Source: Pseudomonas sp. 2FG (GTDB lineage: Bacteria > Pseudomonadota > Gammaproteobacteria > Pseudomonadales > Pseudomonadaceae). From it: a DNA stretch of 64,000 bases. Position numbers and translations under genes: made by a program. Below, piece after piece: positions 9,757 to 19,825 of this stretch. Where the stretch lies: the NCBI RefSeq assembly GCF_005502935.1, contig NZ_SCMP01000003.1:275286-339285 (forward strand). Direction: 5' to 3'. Position 1 is the first letter of the stretch. Each line of letters begins with the position of its first letter. The notes under the pieces were generated by a model. The model was given only the letters and a program-made list of their open reading frames with translations, did no database searches and had not been told where the DNA came from.

Positions 9757-10365
9757 TTAGCTGCTCTCTGGCTGGAAGCGAACGATAAAACCCTTGAGCT
9801 TCTGTTGGCGCGTCAACTGATCACGCAAGCGATCGGCCTCGGCGCGCTCAATCAGCGGGCCGACAAATACCCGGTTCATCCCGTCAACACTGCGGATATA
9901 GGCGTTGTAGCCTTGGCTACGCAGGGTCTTCTGCAGGCTCTCCGCACTGGCACGGTTAGACAGGCTGGCCAACTGGATCGACCAACTGACCGGCAGACTG
10001 TTCGCATCCAGACGACTCGGCGCCGGAATAGGCGCAAGAGTAGGAGTCGGCGCCACTGGTGCACTGGCTTGAACCGGCGGCTGGCTCGGCGCTACTGGCA
10101 GTGCTGGCGGCGCCTGCGGCGGCGCGCTTGCGACGGGATCGACCGGCACCGGCTCTTCCGGCAACAACTGCGGCTCCGGCACCGCGACCGGCTCGACTAC
10201 CACCTGCGGCATAGCCGGTGCTTGCGGCATGGCTGGCGCCTCGACCACCACGCGGCGTAACTCGTCCTCGCGGGACAGCAGCATCGGCAGAAAAATTACC
10301 GCCAACGCGACCAGCACCAGGGCGCCGACTATCCGTTGCTTGAGTCCTTTATCCAGCAAAGCCAT
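9757..10365 (-). CDS. SPOR-domain cell-division protein (DedD-like)
   Basis: A 202-residue bitopic protein: a short cytoplasmic tail, one membrane span (IVGALVLVALAVIFLPMLL, residues 11-29), a long Pro/Ala/Val-rich periplasmic linker, and a C-terminal SPOR domain from about residue 127 (SWSIQLASLSNRASAESLQK...GYNAYIRSVDGMNRVFVGP). SPOR domains bind denuded glycan strands at the septum, so the protein probably acts in cell division like DedD. The start overlaps the end of folC by 17 bases, which implies translational coupling. The folC-dedD-cvpA-purF order is conserved. I leave the symbol empty because Pseudomonas SPOR proteins are not all true DedD. Confidence 0.88.
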   Translation of the reverse strand: MALLDKGLKQRIVGALVLVALAVIFLPMLLSREDELRRVVVEAPAMPQAPAMPQVVVEPVAVPEPQLLPEEPVPVDPVASAPPQAPPALPVAPSQPPVQASAPVAPTPTLAPIPAPSRLDANSLPVSWSIQLASLSNRASAESLQKTLRSQGYNAYIRSVDGMNRVFVGPLIERAEADRLRDQLTRQQKLKGFIVRFQPESS

Positions 10366-11656
10366 CCCCTACTTCCCCCTTGGCATGGCGGGCCAGCCAG
10401 TCCAGGGCCTCGGCCACGCAATAAAAAGATCCGAACAGCAGAACTTCATCATCCGCCGAAGCCCGAGCACATTGCCCTTCCAGCGCCGCCGCCACATCGG
10501 CGTAAGCCGTGACCGTCGCGCCTTGGTTGAGCAAGGCCGCTTCCAGTTCGGCGGCCGGACGCGTGCGCGCAGTCGGCAGCGGCGCTACCGCCCAACCTTG
10601 CACCTCATCCAGCAGCGGAGCCAAAACCCCCGGTAGATCCTTATCGGCCAGCAAGCCAAAGACTGCCAGACGCTTACCCGCCACGGGTCGGCTCGCTAGA
10701 CGCTGCGCAAGATATTCAGCGGCATGGGGATTATGCCCAACATCCAGCAGCAGCGTGAGTGACTTACCCTGCCAGTTCAGCGTTCGCCGATCTAAACGGC
10801 CGGTCACCCGCGTGCGCAGCAGCGCAGCGGCAATCCGCTCAGACTGCCAGGGCAGACCAAGCAAGGCATAAGCCTGCAGCGCCAAGGCCGCATTCTCCAT
10901 GGGCAGATCGAGCAACGGCAGGTCATGCAACTCAAGCACTGTACCGGCCAGCGTCAGACCACGCCAATGCCAAGCCTGCTCGGCAACGGCCAAGTCGTAA
11001 TCACGCCCGCGCAAGAAGAACGGACAGCCCAACGCTGCCACTTGTTCCAGCAACGGCCGCGGCGGCTCAAGATCACCACACAAAGCCGGCACCCCAGCGC
11101 GGAAAATACCGGCCTTCTCGGCAGCCACCGACTCACGGCTATCGCCCAGCCAATCGGCATGATCCAGACCGATACTGGTGACCAGGGCAAGATCGGCGTC
11201 GATCAGATTGACTGCATCGAGCCGCCCACCCAGGCCCACTTCCAGCACCGCCGCGTCCAGACCGCTACGCTCGAACAGCCAGAAGGCTGCCAAGGTGCCC
11301 ATTTCGAAATAGGTCAGGGAGATCTCGCCGCGCGCGGCCTCAACGGCGGCAAAGGCTTCGCACAGCTCCGCATCCGAGGCATCGACACCCGCAATCTGCA
11401 CGCGTTCGTTGTAACGCAGGAGATGTGGCGAGCTGTAGACCCCGACTTTCAGACCCTGCTCTTGCAGCAGCGCGGCCAAAAAAGCGCAGGTGGAGCCTTT
11501 ACCATTGGTGCCGGTAACCGTGACGACCTTGGCCGCCGGCTTACCCAGGCCAAGCCGGCGCGCCACTTCACGCGAGCGCTCCAGCCCCATATCGATCGCC
11601 GAGGGGTGCAGCTGCTCTAGATAAGCGAGCCAGTCGGCCAGGGTACGGTCAGTCAT
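10349..11656 (-). CDS. folC: Bifunctional dihydrofolate synthase/folylpolyglutamate synthase FolC
   Basis: Adds glutamate to dihydropteroate and then extends the polyglutamate tail of folates. The 435-residue Mur-ligase-like protein has the P-loop [15 protein letters not shown] at about residues 43-57, the DYSSPHL-type segment [18 protein letters not shown], the omega-loop/lysine region [11 protein letters not shown] and [10 protein letters not shown], and the C-terminal domain with [16 protein letters not shown]. Length is typical. Its ATG at 11656 overlaps the accD stop by four bases (ATGA), and its end overlaps the SPOR gene, so accD-folC-dedD-like form one tightly packed operon. Confidence 0.95.
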   Translation of the reverse strand: MTDRTLADWLAYLEQLHPSAIDMGLERSREVARRLGLGKPAAKVVTVTGTNGKGSTCAFLAALLQEQGLKVGVYSSPHLLRYNERVQIAGVDASDAELCEAFAAVEAARGEISLTYFEMGTLAAFWLFERSGLDAAVLEVGLGGRLDAVNLIDADLALVTSIGLDHADWLGDSRESVAAEKAGIFRAGVPALCGDLEPPRPLLEQVAALGCPFFLRGRDYDLAVAEQAWHWRGLTLAGTVLELHDLPLLDLPMENAALALQAYALLGLPWQSERIAAALLRTRVTGRLDRRTLNWQGKSLTLLLDVGHNPHAAEYLAQRLASRPVAGKRLAVFGLLADKDLPGVLAPLLDEVQGWAVAPLPTARTRPAAELEAALLNQGATVTAYADVAAALEGQCARASADDEVLLFGSFYCVAEALDWLARHAKGEVGDGFAG

Positions 11657-12525
11657 GCCGGAACAGGTGACGGCAAACGCATCAGCTGCGCCAACAACCT
11701 AGCCAGGCGCGGGCGTAGCTCTTCGCGGTGAATGATCATGTCGATCGCACCATGCTCCAGCAGGAACTCGCTACGCTGGAAGCCTTCCGGCAGCTTCTCA
11801 CGCACGGTCTGCTCGATCACTCGCGGGCCGGCGAAACCGATCAGCGCGCGCGGCTCAGCGACAATCACGTCGCCGAGCATAGCCAGACTGGCCGATACAC
11901 CGCCGTACACCGGATCGGTCAGCACGGAGATGAACGGCACACCCTCTTCACGCAGACGCGCCAATACCGCGGAAGTCTTGGCCATCTGCATCAGCGAGAT
12001 CAGCGCTTCCTGCATCCGTGCACCGCCGGAAGCCGCAAAACAGACCAGCGGGCAACGCTGCTCCAACGCCACGTTGGCGGCGCGAACAAAGCGCTCACCG
12101 ACAATGGCGCCCATCGAGCCGCCCATAAAGGAGAACTCAAAGGCGCAGGCCACCACGGGCATTTTCTCGAGGGTGCCGCGCATGGCGATCAGCGCATCCT
12201 TCTCGCCCGTCTGCTTCTGCGCGGCGGTCAGGCGATCCTTGTACTTCTTGCTGTCGCGGAATTTCAGACGGTCAACCGGCTCCAGCTCGGCACCGATTTC
12301 TTCGCGCCCTTCCGTATCGAGGAAGATATCCAGCCGGGCACGCGCATCGATACGCATGTGGTGGTGGCATTTGGGGCAGACATCCAGGGTCTTTTCCAAC
12401 TCGGGGCGATACAGCACCGCCTCGCAAGACGGACATTTATGCCAGAGGCCCTCGGGTACCGAGCTTTTCTTCACCTCGGAACGCATGATCGAGGGGATCA
12501 GCTTGTCTACCAGCCAGTTACTCAT
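11653..12525 (-). CDS. accD: Acetyl-CoA carboxylase carboxyltransferase beta subunit AccD
   Basis: Beta subunit of the carboxyltransferase that, with AccA, moves the carboxyl group from biotin to acetyl-CoA in the first step of fatty acid synthesis. Start at the ATG at 12525 ([20 protein letters not shown]), with GGAG eight bases upstream; the longer frame to 12540 lacks a better site. The zinc ribbon uses C31, C34, C50 and C53 (CPSC...CPKC). The crotonase-like core has [36 protein letters not shown] and [19 protein letters not shown]. 290 residues, standard length. Coupled to folC. Confidence 0.96.
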   Translation of the reverse strand: MSNWLVDKLIPSIMRSEVKKSSVPEGLWHKCPSCEAVLYRPELEKTLDVCPKCHHHMRIDARARLDIFLDTEGREEIGAELEPVDRLKFRDSKKYKDRLTAAQKQTGEKDALIAMRGTLEKMPVVACAFEFSFMGGSMGAIVGERFVRAANVALEQRCPLVCFAASGGARMQEALISLMQMAKTSAVLARLREEGVPFISVLTDPVYGGVSASLAMLGDVIVAEPRALIGFAGPRVIEQTVREKLPEGFQRSEFLLEHGAIDMIIHREELRPRLARLLAQLMRLPSPVPA

Positions 12526-12982
12526 GCACTTATTCTCCAAAGCTGTTGGCCCGGACGCGCTAACGAGCGATTGCCGCGCACATGTCCTTGAGCAAATTCA
12601 CGATTGCAGTCTTAGTCAGGGTCGACTCTGCGCATTCAGCAAATCGCTTGAGCAACGCAAAGCCTACCACCACACCGTCGACTATCCGGGCGACAATTCC
12701 ACTAGAAACGTCTAGCCCTCTGTCACTGGCCCGACTCTCGGCATGGCTGAACCAGCCACGCCCTTTTGTTCTTCGTCATAGCGTTAACCGCGCGACATCA
12801 TGCGAAGTTCGGTACGGCCCCAAGACCCTCCTGCAACTCCAGGCTAATGGACGGCCAAGAATCTTCGCCCGTCACATAGAGAATCCAGCTTCAATCCGCC
12901 AGCAGCGCCCACAGCGAGCAACTATGGGTAATTCAGCACCCGCTCGCGCCGCCCCCAAGACCATGCCTGCATGCCGTCGAAG
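12526..12982. other. Intergenic region between accD and trpF, no gene seen
   Basis: A 457-base gap in an otherwise tightly packed leftward run. Open frames here (for example 12582-13079 rightward) have Ser/Thr/Arg/Pro-rich, low-complexity translations with no recognisable domain and overlap trpF antisense. I see no tRNA, repeat or clear terminator. It presumably holds the accD promoter, but I cannot point to one with confidence. Confidence 0.4.
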
Positions 12983-13603
12983 TCAGGCACAACCGACTTC
13001 GCGGATGAAGGCACGAATCTTTTCCGCATCCTTGATGCCCTTGCTCGCCTCCACGCCACCGCTGACATCTACCGCATAGGGACGCACTTGCCGGATCGCG
13101 GCGCGGACATTCTCCGCACAGAGCCCACCCGCCAGGATAATCGGCTTGGACAAATCATGTGGCACCAGCGACCAATCAAAGGCCGCACCGGTGCCGCCCG
13201 GCACCCCAGCTACGTAAGTGTCCAGCAGGATACCGGAAGCTTGGGAATATTGAGCCGCTTGCGCCGCTATGTCATCACCAGGTTTGACCCGCAGCGCCTT
13301 GATATAGGGGCGATGGTAACCGGCGCAGTCGGCCGCTGTTTCGTCACCGTGGAACTGCAACAGATCCAGCGGCACAGCATCGAGAATCTCGTTCAGCTCA
13401 CAGCGGCTGGCATTCACAAAGAGCCCAACCGTGGTCACGAACGGTGGCAAGGCCGCGATAATCGCCCGCGCCTGCTGAACACTGACCGCCCGCGGGCTTT
13501 TGGCGTAAAACACCAGGCCAATGGCATCCGCACCGGCTTCGGCGGCGACAAGCGCATCCTCGATTCGAGTAATGCCACAAATTTTGCTGCGAACGGCTGA
13601 CAA
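12983..13603 (-). CDS. trpF: Phosphoribosylanthranilate isomerase TrpF
   Basis: Isomerises N-(5-phosphoribosyl)anthranilate to the enol carboxyphenylaminodeoxyribulose phosphate in tryptophan synthesis. The 206-residue TIM barrel begins [20 protein letters not shown], with the catalytic cysteine at residue 9 in KICGIT, and carries [45 protein letters not shown] and the phosphate-binding end [11 protein letters not shown]...[17 protein letters not shown] with the conserved aspartate. It sits 47 bases after truA in the same direction. The truA-trpF-accD order is the usual Pseudomonas one. Confidence 0.95.
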   Translation of the reverse strand: MSAVRSKICGITRIEDALVAAEAGADAIGLVFYAKSPRAVSVQQARAIIAALPPFVTTVGLFVNASRCELNEILDAVPLDLLQFHGDETAADCAGYHRPYIKALRVKPGDDIAAQAAQYSQASGILLDTYVAGVPGGTGAAFDWSLVPHDLSKPIILAGGLCAENVRAAIRQVRPYAVDVSGGVEASKGIKDAEKIRAFIREVGCA

Positions 13604-13650
13604 GATGCGACACCTTCATGGAAAGACTATGAATGGTAGCAAATGCCTTT

Positions 13651-14514
13651 TTAGGCGTCAGCCGCGAGTTCCGGCAAGCCCGAAAGGAAATGCGGCCCGA
13701 TGTAACGCGCTGGCAAGACAAACTCAGGCGGGTACTCGACCTGCACCAGATAGAGCCCAAAAGGATGCGCGGTAACGCCACCGGAACGCCGTATGCGAGC
13801 CTCCAGCACCTCCTTCGCCCACTCGACCGGCCGCTCGCCAGCACCAATGGTCATCAGCACCCCGGCGATATTACGCACCATGTGATGAAGAAAAGCGTTA
13901 GCCCGGACATCCAACACGATCATCTTGCCGTGCTGGGTAACGCGCAGGTGGTGCATCTTCTTGATCGGCGATTTCGCCTGACACTGCCCGGCCCGAAATG
14001 CACTGAAATCATGGGTACCCACCAACGCCTGCGCCGCTTCACGCATGCGCTCGACATCCAGCGGGCGGTGATTCCAGGTGATCTCCTCGGCCAGATGCGC
14101 CGGGCGAATCTGGTCGTTGTAGATCACATAGCGATAACGCCGGGCGACAGCCTTGAAGCGCGCATGGAAGTGCGCCGGCATCACTTGCGCCCAGGTCACG
14201 CTGATATCCGGCGGCAGGTTGATATTGGCGCCCATCACCCAGGCTTTAAGCGAGCGCTCGGCCTGCGTATCAAAGTGCACGACCTGACCACAGGCATGCA
14301 CACCGGCATCGGTGCGCCCTGCACACATCAACGAAACCGGGGAGTCAGCCACCCTGGACAGTGCAGTTTCAAGCACTTCCTGAACCGTCGGCACACCCGA
14401 GGCCTGGCGCTGCCAGCCACGATAGCGTGAGCCTTTATATTCGACGCCAAGGGCAATTCTGGAAAAGCCAACGGCAGCCATTTCGGCTGCCGCTGTCGGT
14501 ATTGCTTCAGTCAT
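13651..14514 (-). CDS. truA: tRNA pseudouridine(38-40) synthase TruA
   Basis: Makes pseudouridine at positions 38-40 in the anticodon arm of tRNAs. 287 residues, with GVEYKGSRYRGWQRQ, the catalytic aspartate at about residue 69 in CAGRTDAGVHACGQV, and later DFSAFRAGQCQAKSPIKKMH and NAFLHHMVRNIAGVLMTIG. The first 15 or so residues are an extension beyond the family core; a later start (for example the Met at residue 12) is possible. The gene starts four bases from the fimV stop, so fimV-truA is probably one transcript. Confidence 0.95.
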   Translation of the reverse strand: MTEAIPTAAAEMAAVGFSRIALGVEYKGSRYRGWQRQASGVPTVQEVLETALSRVADSPVSLMCAGRTDAGVHACGQVVHFDTQAERSLKAWVMGANINLPPDISVTWAQVMPAHFHARFKAVARRYRYVIYNDQIRPAHLAEEITWNHRPLDVERMREAAQALVGTHDFSAFRAGQCQAKSPIKKMHHLRVTQHGKMIVLDVRANAFLHHMVRNIAGVLMTIGAGERPVEWAKEVLEARIRRSGGVTAHPFGLYLVQVEYPPEFVLPARYIGPHFLSGLPELAADA

Positions 14515-14517
14515 GGA

Positions 14518-17376
14518 TCAGACGATACGAGCGATCAATTCGCGCGCTTCCTGTTGTTGGCCATCGCTACCTTCGGTAATCACTTCATCGAGAATGTCGC
14601 GAGCGCCTTCGGTGTCACCCATATCGATGTAGGCCCGCGCCAAATCCAGCTTAGTCGCCGTCTCGTCAGTACCGGAGAGGAAGTCGAAATCGTCGTCGGC
14701 ATCCAGGCTAGTCGATTGCGGTGCGCTGGTAGCCGGAGCGATGAGCTCATCAAACCCAGCAGGCTGATCCAAGCTTTCGCTCAACTGATCCAGCTCGGCG
14801 GTGACTTCATCAAGCTGCGCCGCAAAGCTATCCGCAGCAGATGTAGTCGGGGCCTCTTCAGCCAGGGACAGGTCGAAATCCGCCGCCAGTTCCAGATCAG
14901 CACCCAAGCTTTCTTCTGACAGATCCAAACTCAGATCGGCAAACTCATTCATGGTCGGAGCGGCGCTCAACTCGTCATCCAGACTCAGCAGGAAATCATC
15001 TTCCTCCGAAACAGTAGCTTTGCTGTCCCCGTCCAGATCCAGGCTGAAATCGGCCAGATCATCAGTCAACGCCAAGCTGTCGGCAGCGGTTTCGCTATCC
15101 AAGCTCAGATCGAAGTCCAGGCCACCTGCCGCAGGTACGGCCGATAGGCTTGGCGAGGCCAGATCCAAATCGCTATCCAGGCTCAGCTCAGCAAAATCAC
15201 TCAAAGAGTCATTGCGGCCAGAGGCAGGCAGATCACAATCAAGCTCGGCCTCAAGTTCGTCCAAGCTCAAATCGAAAGCATCGTCCTGATCTACAGCATG
15301 GGCGACTGGCTCATCCAGTGTCAGATCGTCGAGGCTAAAGCTATCCAGCTCATCGGCAGCCGCCGCACCAGCCAAACCGGCTACAGCCAAAGCAGCCATG
15401 GCCGGATACTTGGACTTCAGCTGTTCGGTCTCAACGCTAGCTCCGCCGATTTCGCGCAACTCACTTTCCTGACGGGCAAAACCTTCGCGATCGCCCAGTT
15501 CGGCCTGCACCTCCATCAGTTTCAGGCGCAGGTCGCTGCGGTGCGGCTCATCGTTGATGGCGTCCTGCAGCAATTCGGCAGCTTGAGTAAAGCGGCCATA
15601 GGCAATGTAAATATCGGCCTCACCGAGCACATCACCAGTTTGTGCGGTAACGCGATCCTCTGAGGCCGGCGCCACCGCCTCGGTGACAGCATCGCTATCC
15701 AGACCATCAAAACTGCTGTCCGGCAACTCCAGATCGGTATCAAAGGGGCTTTCTTCGTCTCCGGCAGCCAGGTTGCTCTGCAGTTCGGCCTCTTTCAGGG
15801 CATTGCGCCGCGACAGCACCATCAAACCAACCAGCAGCGCCAGCAACGCCCCGCCACCAGCCAAACCCAGCAACATGGGATTAGCCATCAGCGTGTCGAC
15901 GAGGCTGGTTGAGGGTACCTCTTCTGCCGCCGGGGTGGGGGTCGGAGCGCTCTGGATGGTTTGAGCCGGCACTTCGGCAGCAGGGGCGGCTGGTTGCGCG
16001 GCTGGAGCCTCAGTGGCTGGCGGTTGAGCAACGGCCACAGGCGCGACTTCGGGTTTAGCGGCCGGCTCCTCGCTGGAGTTATAGTCTGGAGCCGCGGCTG
16101 GCTGTGCGGTCGGGGCCGGCACTGCCGACTCCGCTACAGGAGTCGGTTGCGCCGGCGCGGCAACGACTGGCGCGGCCGGCACAGCAGCAACCTCGGTACT
16201 GGGCTGCTTGGCCTGTGTAGCCAAATCAGCCTGCAGTTTGGCGAGCTGGCTGTCTTTCAGTTGAATCAGGCGTTGCAGCTTGTCCAATTGGCTCTGCAGA
16301 TCGCCCATGCGACCCTTCAACTCGTCATTCTCACGACGGCTGGAGTCAAGGCTTTCTTTGGTGACAGCCAGCTTGTCATTCAGCGCCTTGCTATCACCGC
16401 TCGCGCCTTTATCGCTGCCGGCCGTGGCCTTTCCCGCTTCGGCAGAAACCAGTTTCAGGCTGTCTTTGCTTTCGGCTTGCGCTGGAGCGGCGCCCGCTGC
16501 GCTGCGCTTGGTCGCATCCAACTGACGCGTACCGGCAGCGGCCAAGCTGCGACCTTCGCGCCAGGCGGCGTTTTGCTCGGAGACCTGGGCAATCGCCTCA
16601 CTCTGCGAACGACTCTTGATCTGTTGTTCGTCGGGCAGACGGAGCACCTGACCGCTTTTCAAGCGGTTGATATTACCGTCAACGAAGGCATTCGGATTGA
16701 GGTCCTGAATAGCCAGCATGGCTTGGTGCGCCGAACCACTGGCACGCACACGCTGGGCGATGTCCCACAAGGTGTCACTGGAGGTGGTCTTGTATTCATT
16801 ACCTTCCAGCTTGCTGGTTGCGACAGGGGCTGGCGGTGCAACTGGGGCCGCAGGACGACTAATCGGTGCAGTGGCTACCGGTGCCGCAGGCCGCGGAGCA
16901 GGAGCTGCCAGCGAACGTGGCGCCGGAGCGGCAACCGGAAGCTGAGGGGCAGCGGCTGCCGCGGTTTGCGGGGAATACAGCGGTGGGTCGAGCAGCAGGG
17001 TGTACTCACGCAGCACGCGACCACTTGGCCAGAGCACTTCAACCAGGAAATTCAGGTAGGGCTCGCGCACCGGCTTGCTCGAGGTCACGCGAATGACACT
17101 CTTGCCATTGGGCTTGAGCACCGGAGTGAACTTGAGGTCGGTGAGGAAATACTGGCGATCAACGCCGGCTTTGTTGAACTCTTCAGGAGACGCCAGATTC
17201 GGAATCACCTCGTTAGAGGCCAGATCGCGCACCTCCACCAATTCGATTTCGGCCACCAACGGCTGATTCAGCGCAGACTTCAGGGTCACTTCCCCGAGCC
17301 CTAGCGCCTGTGCCACACCGGAGGTCAGCGCCGAAGCAGCCGCGATTGCCAGCACCAGTTTGCGAACCCGAGCCAT
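14518..17376 (-). CDS. fimV: Polar hub / motility protein FimV
   Basis: FimV is a peptidoglycan-binding inner-membrane protein that organises the cell pole, type IV pilus assembly and twitching motility in Pseudomonas. The 952-residue product has a signal peptide (LVLAIAAASALTSGVAQA), a conserved N-terminal region (LGEVTLKSALNQPLVAEIEL), a LysM domain at about 192-250 (TTSSDTLWDIAQRV...VLRLPDE), a coiled coil (about 345-390), a Pro/Ala-rich linker, one membrane span at about 499-520 (LLGLAGGGALLALLVGLMVL), and a very acidic cytoplasmic part rich in SLDL/DFDLSL repeats. It ends in the FimV C-terminal motif KLDLARAYIDMGDTEGARDI. All family parts are present, so it looks functional. Confidence 0.95.
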   Translation of the reverse strand: MARVRKLVLAIAAASALTSGVAQALGLGEVTLKSALNQPLVAEIELVEVRDLASNEVIPNLASPEEFNKAGVDRQYFLTDLKFTPVLKPNGKSVIRVTSSKPVREPYLNFLVEVLWPSGRVLREYTLLLDPPLYSPQTAAAAAPQLPVAAPAPRSLAAPAPRPAAPVATAPISRPAAPVAPPAPVATSKLEGNEYKTTSSDTLWDIAQRVRASGSAHQAMLAIQDLNPNAFVDGNINRLKSGQVLRLPDEQQIKSRSQSEAIAQVSEQNAAWREGRSLAAAGTRQLDATKRSAAGAAPAQAESKDSLKLVSAEAGKATAGSDKGASGDSKALNDKLAVTKESLDSSRRENDELKGRMGDLQSQLDKLQRLIQLKDSQLAKLQADLATQAKQPSTEVAAVPAAPVVAAPAQPTPVAESAVPAPTAQPAAAPDYNSSEEPAAKPEVAPVAVAQPPATEAPAAQPAAPAAEVPAQTIQSAPTPTPAAEEVPSTSLVDTLMANPMLLGLAGGGALLALLVGLMVLSRRNALKEAELQSNLAAGDEESPFDTDLELPDSSFDGLDSDAVTEAVAPASEDRVTAQTGDVLGEADIYIAYGRFTQAAELLQDAINDEPHRSDLRLKLMEVQAELGDREGFARQESELREIGGASVETEQLKSKYPAMAALAVAGLAGAAAADELDSFSLDDLTLDEPVAHAVDQDDAFDLSLDELEAELDCDLPASGRNDSLSDFAELSLDSDLDLASPSLSAVPAAGGLDFDLSLDSETAADSLALTDDLADFSLDLDGDSKATVSEEDDFLLSLDDELSAAPTMNEFADLSLDLSEESLGADLELAADFDLSLAEEAPTTSAADSFAAQLDEVTAELDQLSESLDQPAGFDELIAPATSAPQSTSLDADDDFDFLSGTDETATKLDLARAYIDMGDTEGARDILDEVITEGSDGQQQEARELIARIV

Positions 17377-17540
17377 AGCGTTATCCCTTGTTTTATCTTT
17401 TTACTCGACGGGCGAGAGGGTCTTATAGTTGCTGCCTGTTCCGCCTTGCAGCGGTTCCCCACCAGCAAACAGCTCAGCCCCCTGTATCACCAAGATAGGC
17501 CAAGCTCGAATGATTCTTCAAATTTCCAGGTAAGTATCTT

Positions 17541-18551
17541 TTACAGATAGTGTTTTATCAACAACTCACCTATTTGCACAGCGTTCAGAGCCGCGCCTTT
17601 GCGTACATTATCAGACGCAATCCACAAATTGAGTTCGCTCGGATCATCCAGTCCGTTACGCACTCGCCCCACGTATACAACATCCTGACCCACCGCATCA
17701 CCCACCGCCGTCGGATAGTCACCCAGCTCTACCCGCTCGATGCTCGGCGCGCTGTCCAGAGCCGCACAGACTGCCGCTAGATCGACCGCGTTTGCCGACT
17801 GTAGCGACAGGCTCAGGCTATCGCCAAAAAACACCGGAGCCTGCACGCAAGTCGTTGCCACTTTCAACGCCGGAGCGGCGAGAACCTGCTTCAGCTCATC
17901 GGCCAGACGCTTCTCCACAAGCGTATGCCCAGCGTCATCTGCCGGCCCGACCTGACCCAGTAGATTGAACGCGATCTGCCGATCAAAAAACCGTGGCTCG
18001 AGCGGGCGCACATTGAGTAGTTCGGCCGTTTGCCGCGCCAGTTCGACCACAGCTTCGCGCCCCTGACTGGAGACTGCCAGGCAGGCCGTGACGCTCACAC
18101 GTTGCAGCGTCAGCAGAGCGCGCAACGGCGCCAGCACCACGGCCAAAGCGGCTACCGAGGCACTCGGACTAGTCAACTGATAAGGTGCGGACAGCGACTC
18201 GAGCAGCTCTGCATTAGCCTCGGGCACTATTCGCGGGGCCTGCTCCGCCGGCAAAGCACCGGACAAGTCGATCAGCGCGCAACCGGCCGCATGCACACGC
18301 GGCGCATAGGTACGGGTCACCTGCTCGCCAGCGGCAAAGAAGACCAGGCGCACTTTGCTGAAGTCGAACTCATCGACTTCCCGCACCCGCAGGTTTTTGC
18401 CGCGAAACGGCACGGACTGACCGGCCGACTCGATACTGGCCAGCAAATGCAAGGTAGCCACGGGGAACGCGCGCTCTTCGAGAAGCTGGACGAGGGTTTC
18501 ACCGACGGTGCCGGTGGCGCCAATCACGGCGATATCGAAGGGCTGGCTCAT
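17541..18551 (-). CDS. Usg-type aspartate-semialdehyde dehydrogenase paralogue lacking the active-site cysteine
   Basis: A 336-residue homologue of aspartate-semialdehyde dehydrogenase, with the NAD(P) motif IAVIGATGTVGETLVQLLEE and the VFFAAG and ALIDLSG loops. At the place of the catalytic cysteine (NPNCS in true enzymes), it reads TSPSAS (about residues 127-132), so Cys is replaced by Ala and dehydrogenase activity is unlikely. This matches the Usg/PA3116-type paralogue that lies next to asd or fimV in many Gammaproteobacteria and whose function is unknown. It is about 95 bases downstream of asd, separated by a GC-rich hairpin, and 165 bases upstream of fimV. Confidence 0.88.
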   Translation of the reverse strand: MSQPFDIAVIGATGTVGETLVQLLEERAFPVATLHLLASIESAGQSVPFRGKNLRVREVDEFDFSKVRLVFFAAGEQVTRTYAPRVHAAGCALIDLSGALPAEQAPRIVPEANAELLESLSAPYQLTSPSASVAALAVVLAPLRALLTLQRVSVTACLAVSSQGREAVVELARQTAELLNVRPLEPRFFDRQIAFNLLGQVGPADDAGHTLVEKRLADELKQVLAAPALKVATTCVQAPVFFGDSLSLSLQSANAVDLAAVCAALDSAPSIERVELGDYPTAVGDAVGQDVVYVGRVRNGLDDPSELNLWIASDNVRKGAALNAVQIGELLIKHYL

Positions 18552-18613
18552 GGAACTACCTCAGGCGAAACGGGGAGCGGCACTTTAACCGCCACCCCGC
18601 GCCCAGGCAATCA

Positions 18614-18637
18614 AGCGCCGACGAGCCCGTCGGCGCC
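18614..18637 (-). terminator. Candidate terminator or attenuator hairpin between asd and the Usg-type gene
   Basis: A perfect nine-base stem GCGCCGACG / CGTCGGCGC with a four-base loop lies just after the asd stop. On the leftward strand it is followed only by a short T-poor tract (CTTGATT), so read-through into the Usg-type gene is likely. Confidence 0.45.
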
Positions 18638-18646
18638 TGGTCTGAA

Positions 18647-19759
18647 TTAACGCTCGAGCAGAATACGCAGCATGCGCCGCAGCGGTTCGGCAGCGCCCCA
18701 CAGCAGTTGGTCACCGACAGTGAAGGCGCCCAGATACTGCGACCCCATGTTGAGCTTACGCAGACGACCGACCGGTACGCTCAAGGTGCCCGTCACCGCA
18801 GTCGGCGTCAGCTCCTTGATGCTGACTTCGCGCTGGTTCGGTACCAGTTTCACCCAAGGGTTGTGCTGGCTGATCAGCCCTTCGATATCGCTCAGCGGCA
18901 CGTCTTTGTTCAGCTTCAGGGTCAACGCCTGGCTGTGGCAGCGCATGGCGCCGATGCGCACACAGATGCCATCGACCGGAATCGGGCTCTTGAAGCGACC
19001 GAGGATCTTATTGGTCTCGGCCTGGCCCTTCCACTCTTCGCGGCTCTGGCCGTTCGGCAATTCCTTGTCGATCCAGGGAATCAGGCTGCCGGCCAGCGGC
19101 ACACCGAAGTTCTCGGTCGGGAAGGCTTCGCTGCGCATGGCTTCGGCCACTTTGCGGTCGATGTCGAGGATCGCGCTAGCCGGGTTGGCCAGATCATCCG
19201 CCACCACCGCGTGGGTCGCGCCCATCTGCTTGATCAGTTCGCGCATGTTCTGCGCCCCTGCCCCGCTCGCAGCCTGATAGGTCATGGCGTTCATCCACTC
19301 GACCAGACCGGCCTCGAACAGGCCGCCCAAGGCCATCAGCATCAGGCTGACGGTGCAGTTGCCGCCGATGTAGTTCTTGGTGCCAGCGTCCAGCGACTGG
19401 TCGATCACCTTGCGGTTAACCGGGTCGAGCACGATGACCGAGTTGTCGTCCATCCGCAGCGACGAGGCCGCGTCGATCCAGTAGCCCTGCCAGCCCGCTT
19501 CGCGCAGCTTGGGGAACACTTCACTGGTGTAGTCGCCGCCCTGGCAGGTGAGGATCACGTCGAGGCTTTTCAGCTCGTCGATGCTGTAAGCGTCCTTCAG
19601 CGGAGCAATCTCCTTGCCCACGGCCGGGCCTTGGCCGCCAACATTGGACGTGGTGAAGAACACCGGCTCGATCAGATCGAAATCCTGTTCTTCCAGCATC
19701 CGCTGCATGAGTACGGAACCGACCATACCGCGCCAACCGATCAGACCTACACGTTTCAT
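18647..19759 (-). CDS. asd: Aspartate-semialdehyde dehydrogenase Asd
   Basis: Reduces aspartyl phosphate to aspartate semialdehyde, the branch point to lysine/diaminopimelate, threonine and methionine. From the ATG at 19759 ([20 protein letters not shown]) the product is 370 residues, the length of the P. aeruginosa enzyme; the open frame upstream to 19801 has no Asd-like sequence. The catalytic Cys135 is intact in [16 protein letters not shown], and the substrate region [17 protein letters not shown] and the catalytic histidine region [16 protein letters not shown] are present. It is the active counterpart of the Cys-less paralogue downstream, and it follows leuB. Confidence 0.96.
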   Translation of the reverse strand: MKRVGLIGWRGMVGSVLMQRMLEEQDFDLIEPVFFTTSNVGGQGPAVGKEIAPLKDAYSIDELKSLDVILTCQGGDYTSEVFPKLREAGWQGYWIDAASSLRMDDNSVIVLDPVNRKVIDQSLDAGTKNYIGGNCTVSLMLMALGGLFEAGLVEWMNAMTYQAASGAGAQNMRELIKQMGATHAVVADDLANPASAILDIDRKVAEAMRSEAFPTENFGVPLAGSLIPWIDKELPNGQSREEWKGQAETNKILGRFKSPIPVDGICVRIGAMRCHSQALTLKLNKDVPLSDIEGLISQHNPWVKLVPNQREVSIKELTPTAVTGTLSVPVGRLRKLNMGSQYLGAFTVGDQLLWGAAEPLRRMLRILLER

Positions 19760-19825
19760 CGCAACTACACCTTCAATAAAAAGTGGGCCGCTGCCAGGCA
19801 ACGGACCCGAGAGATTACCTGCGCC

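Noticed and set aside
12582..13079. Rightward 165-residue open frame in the accD-trpF gap
   Set aside because: Serine, arginine and threonine-rich translation without domain, overlapping trpF antisense and without a ribosome site I trust.
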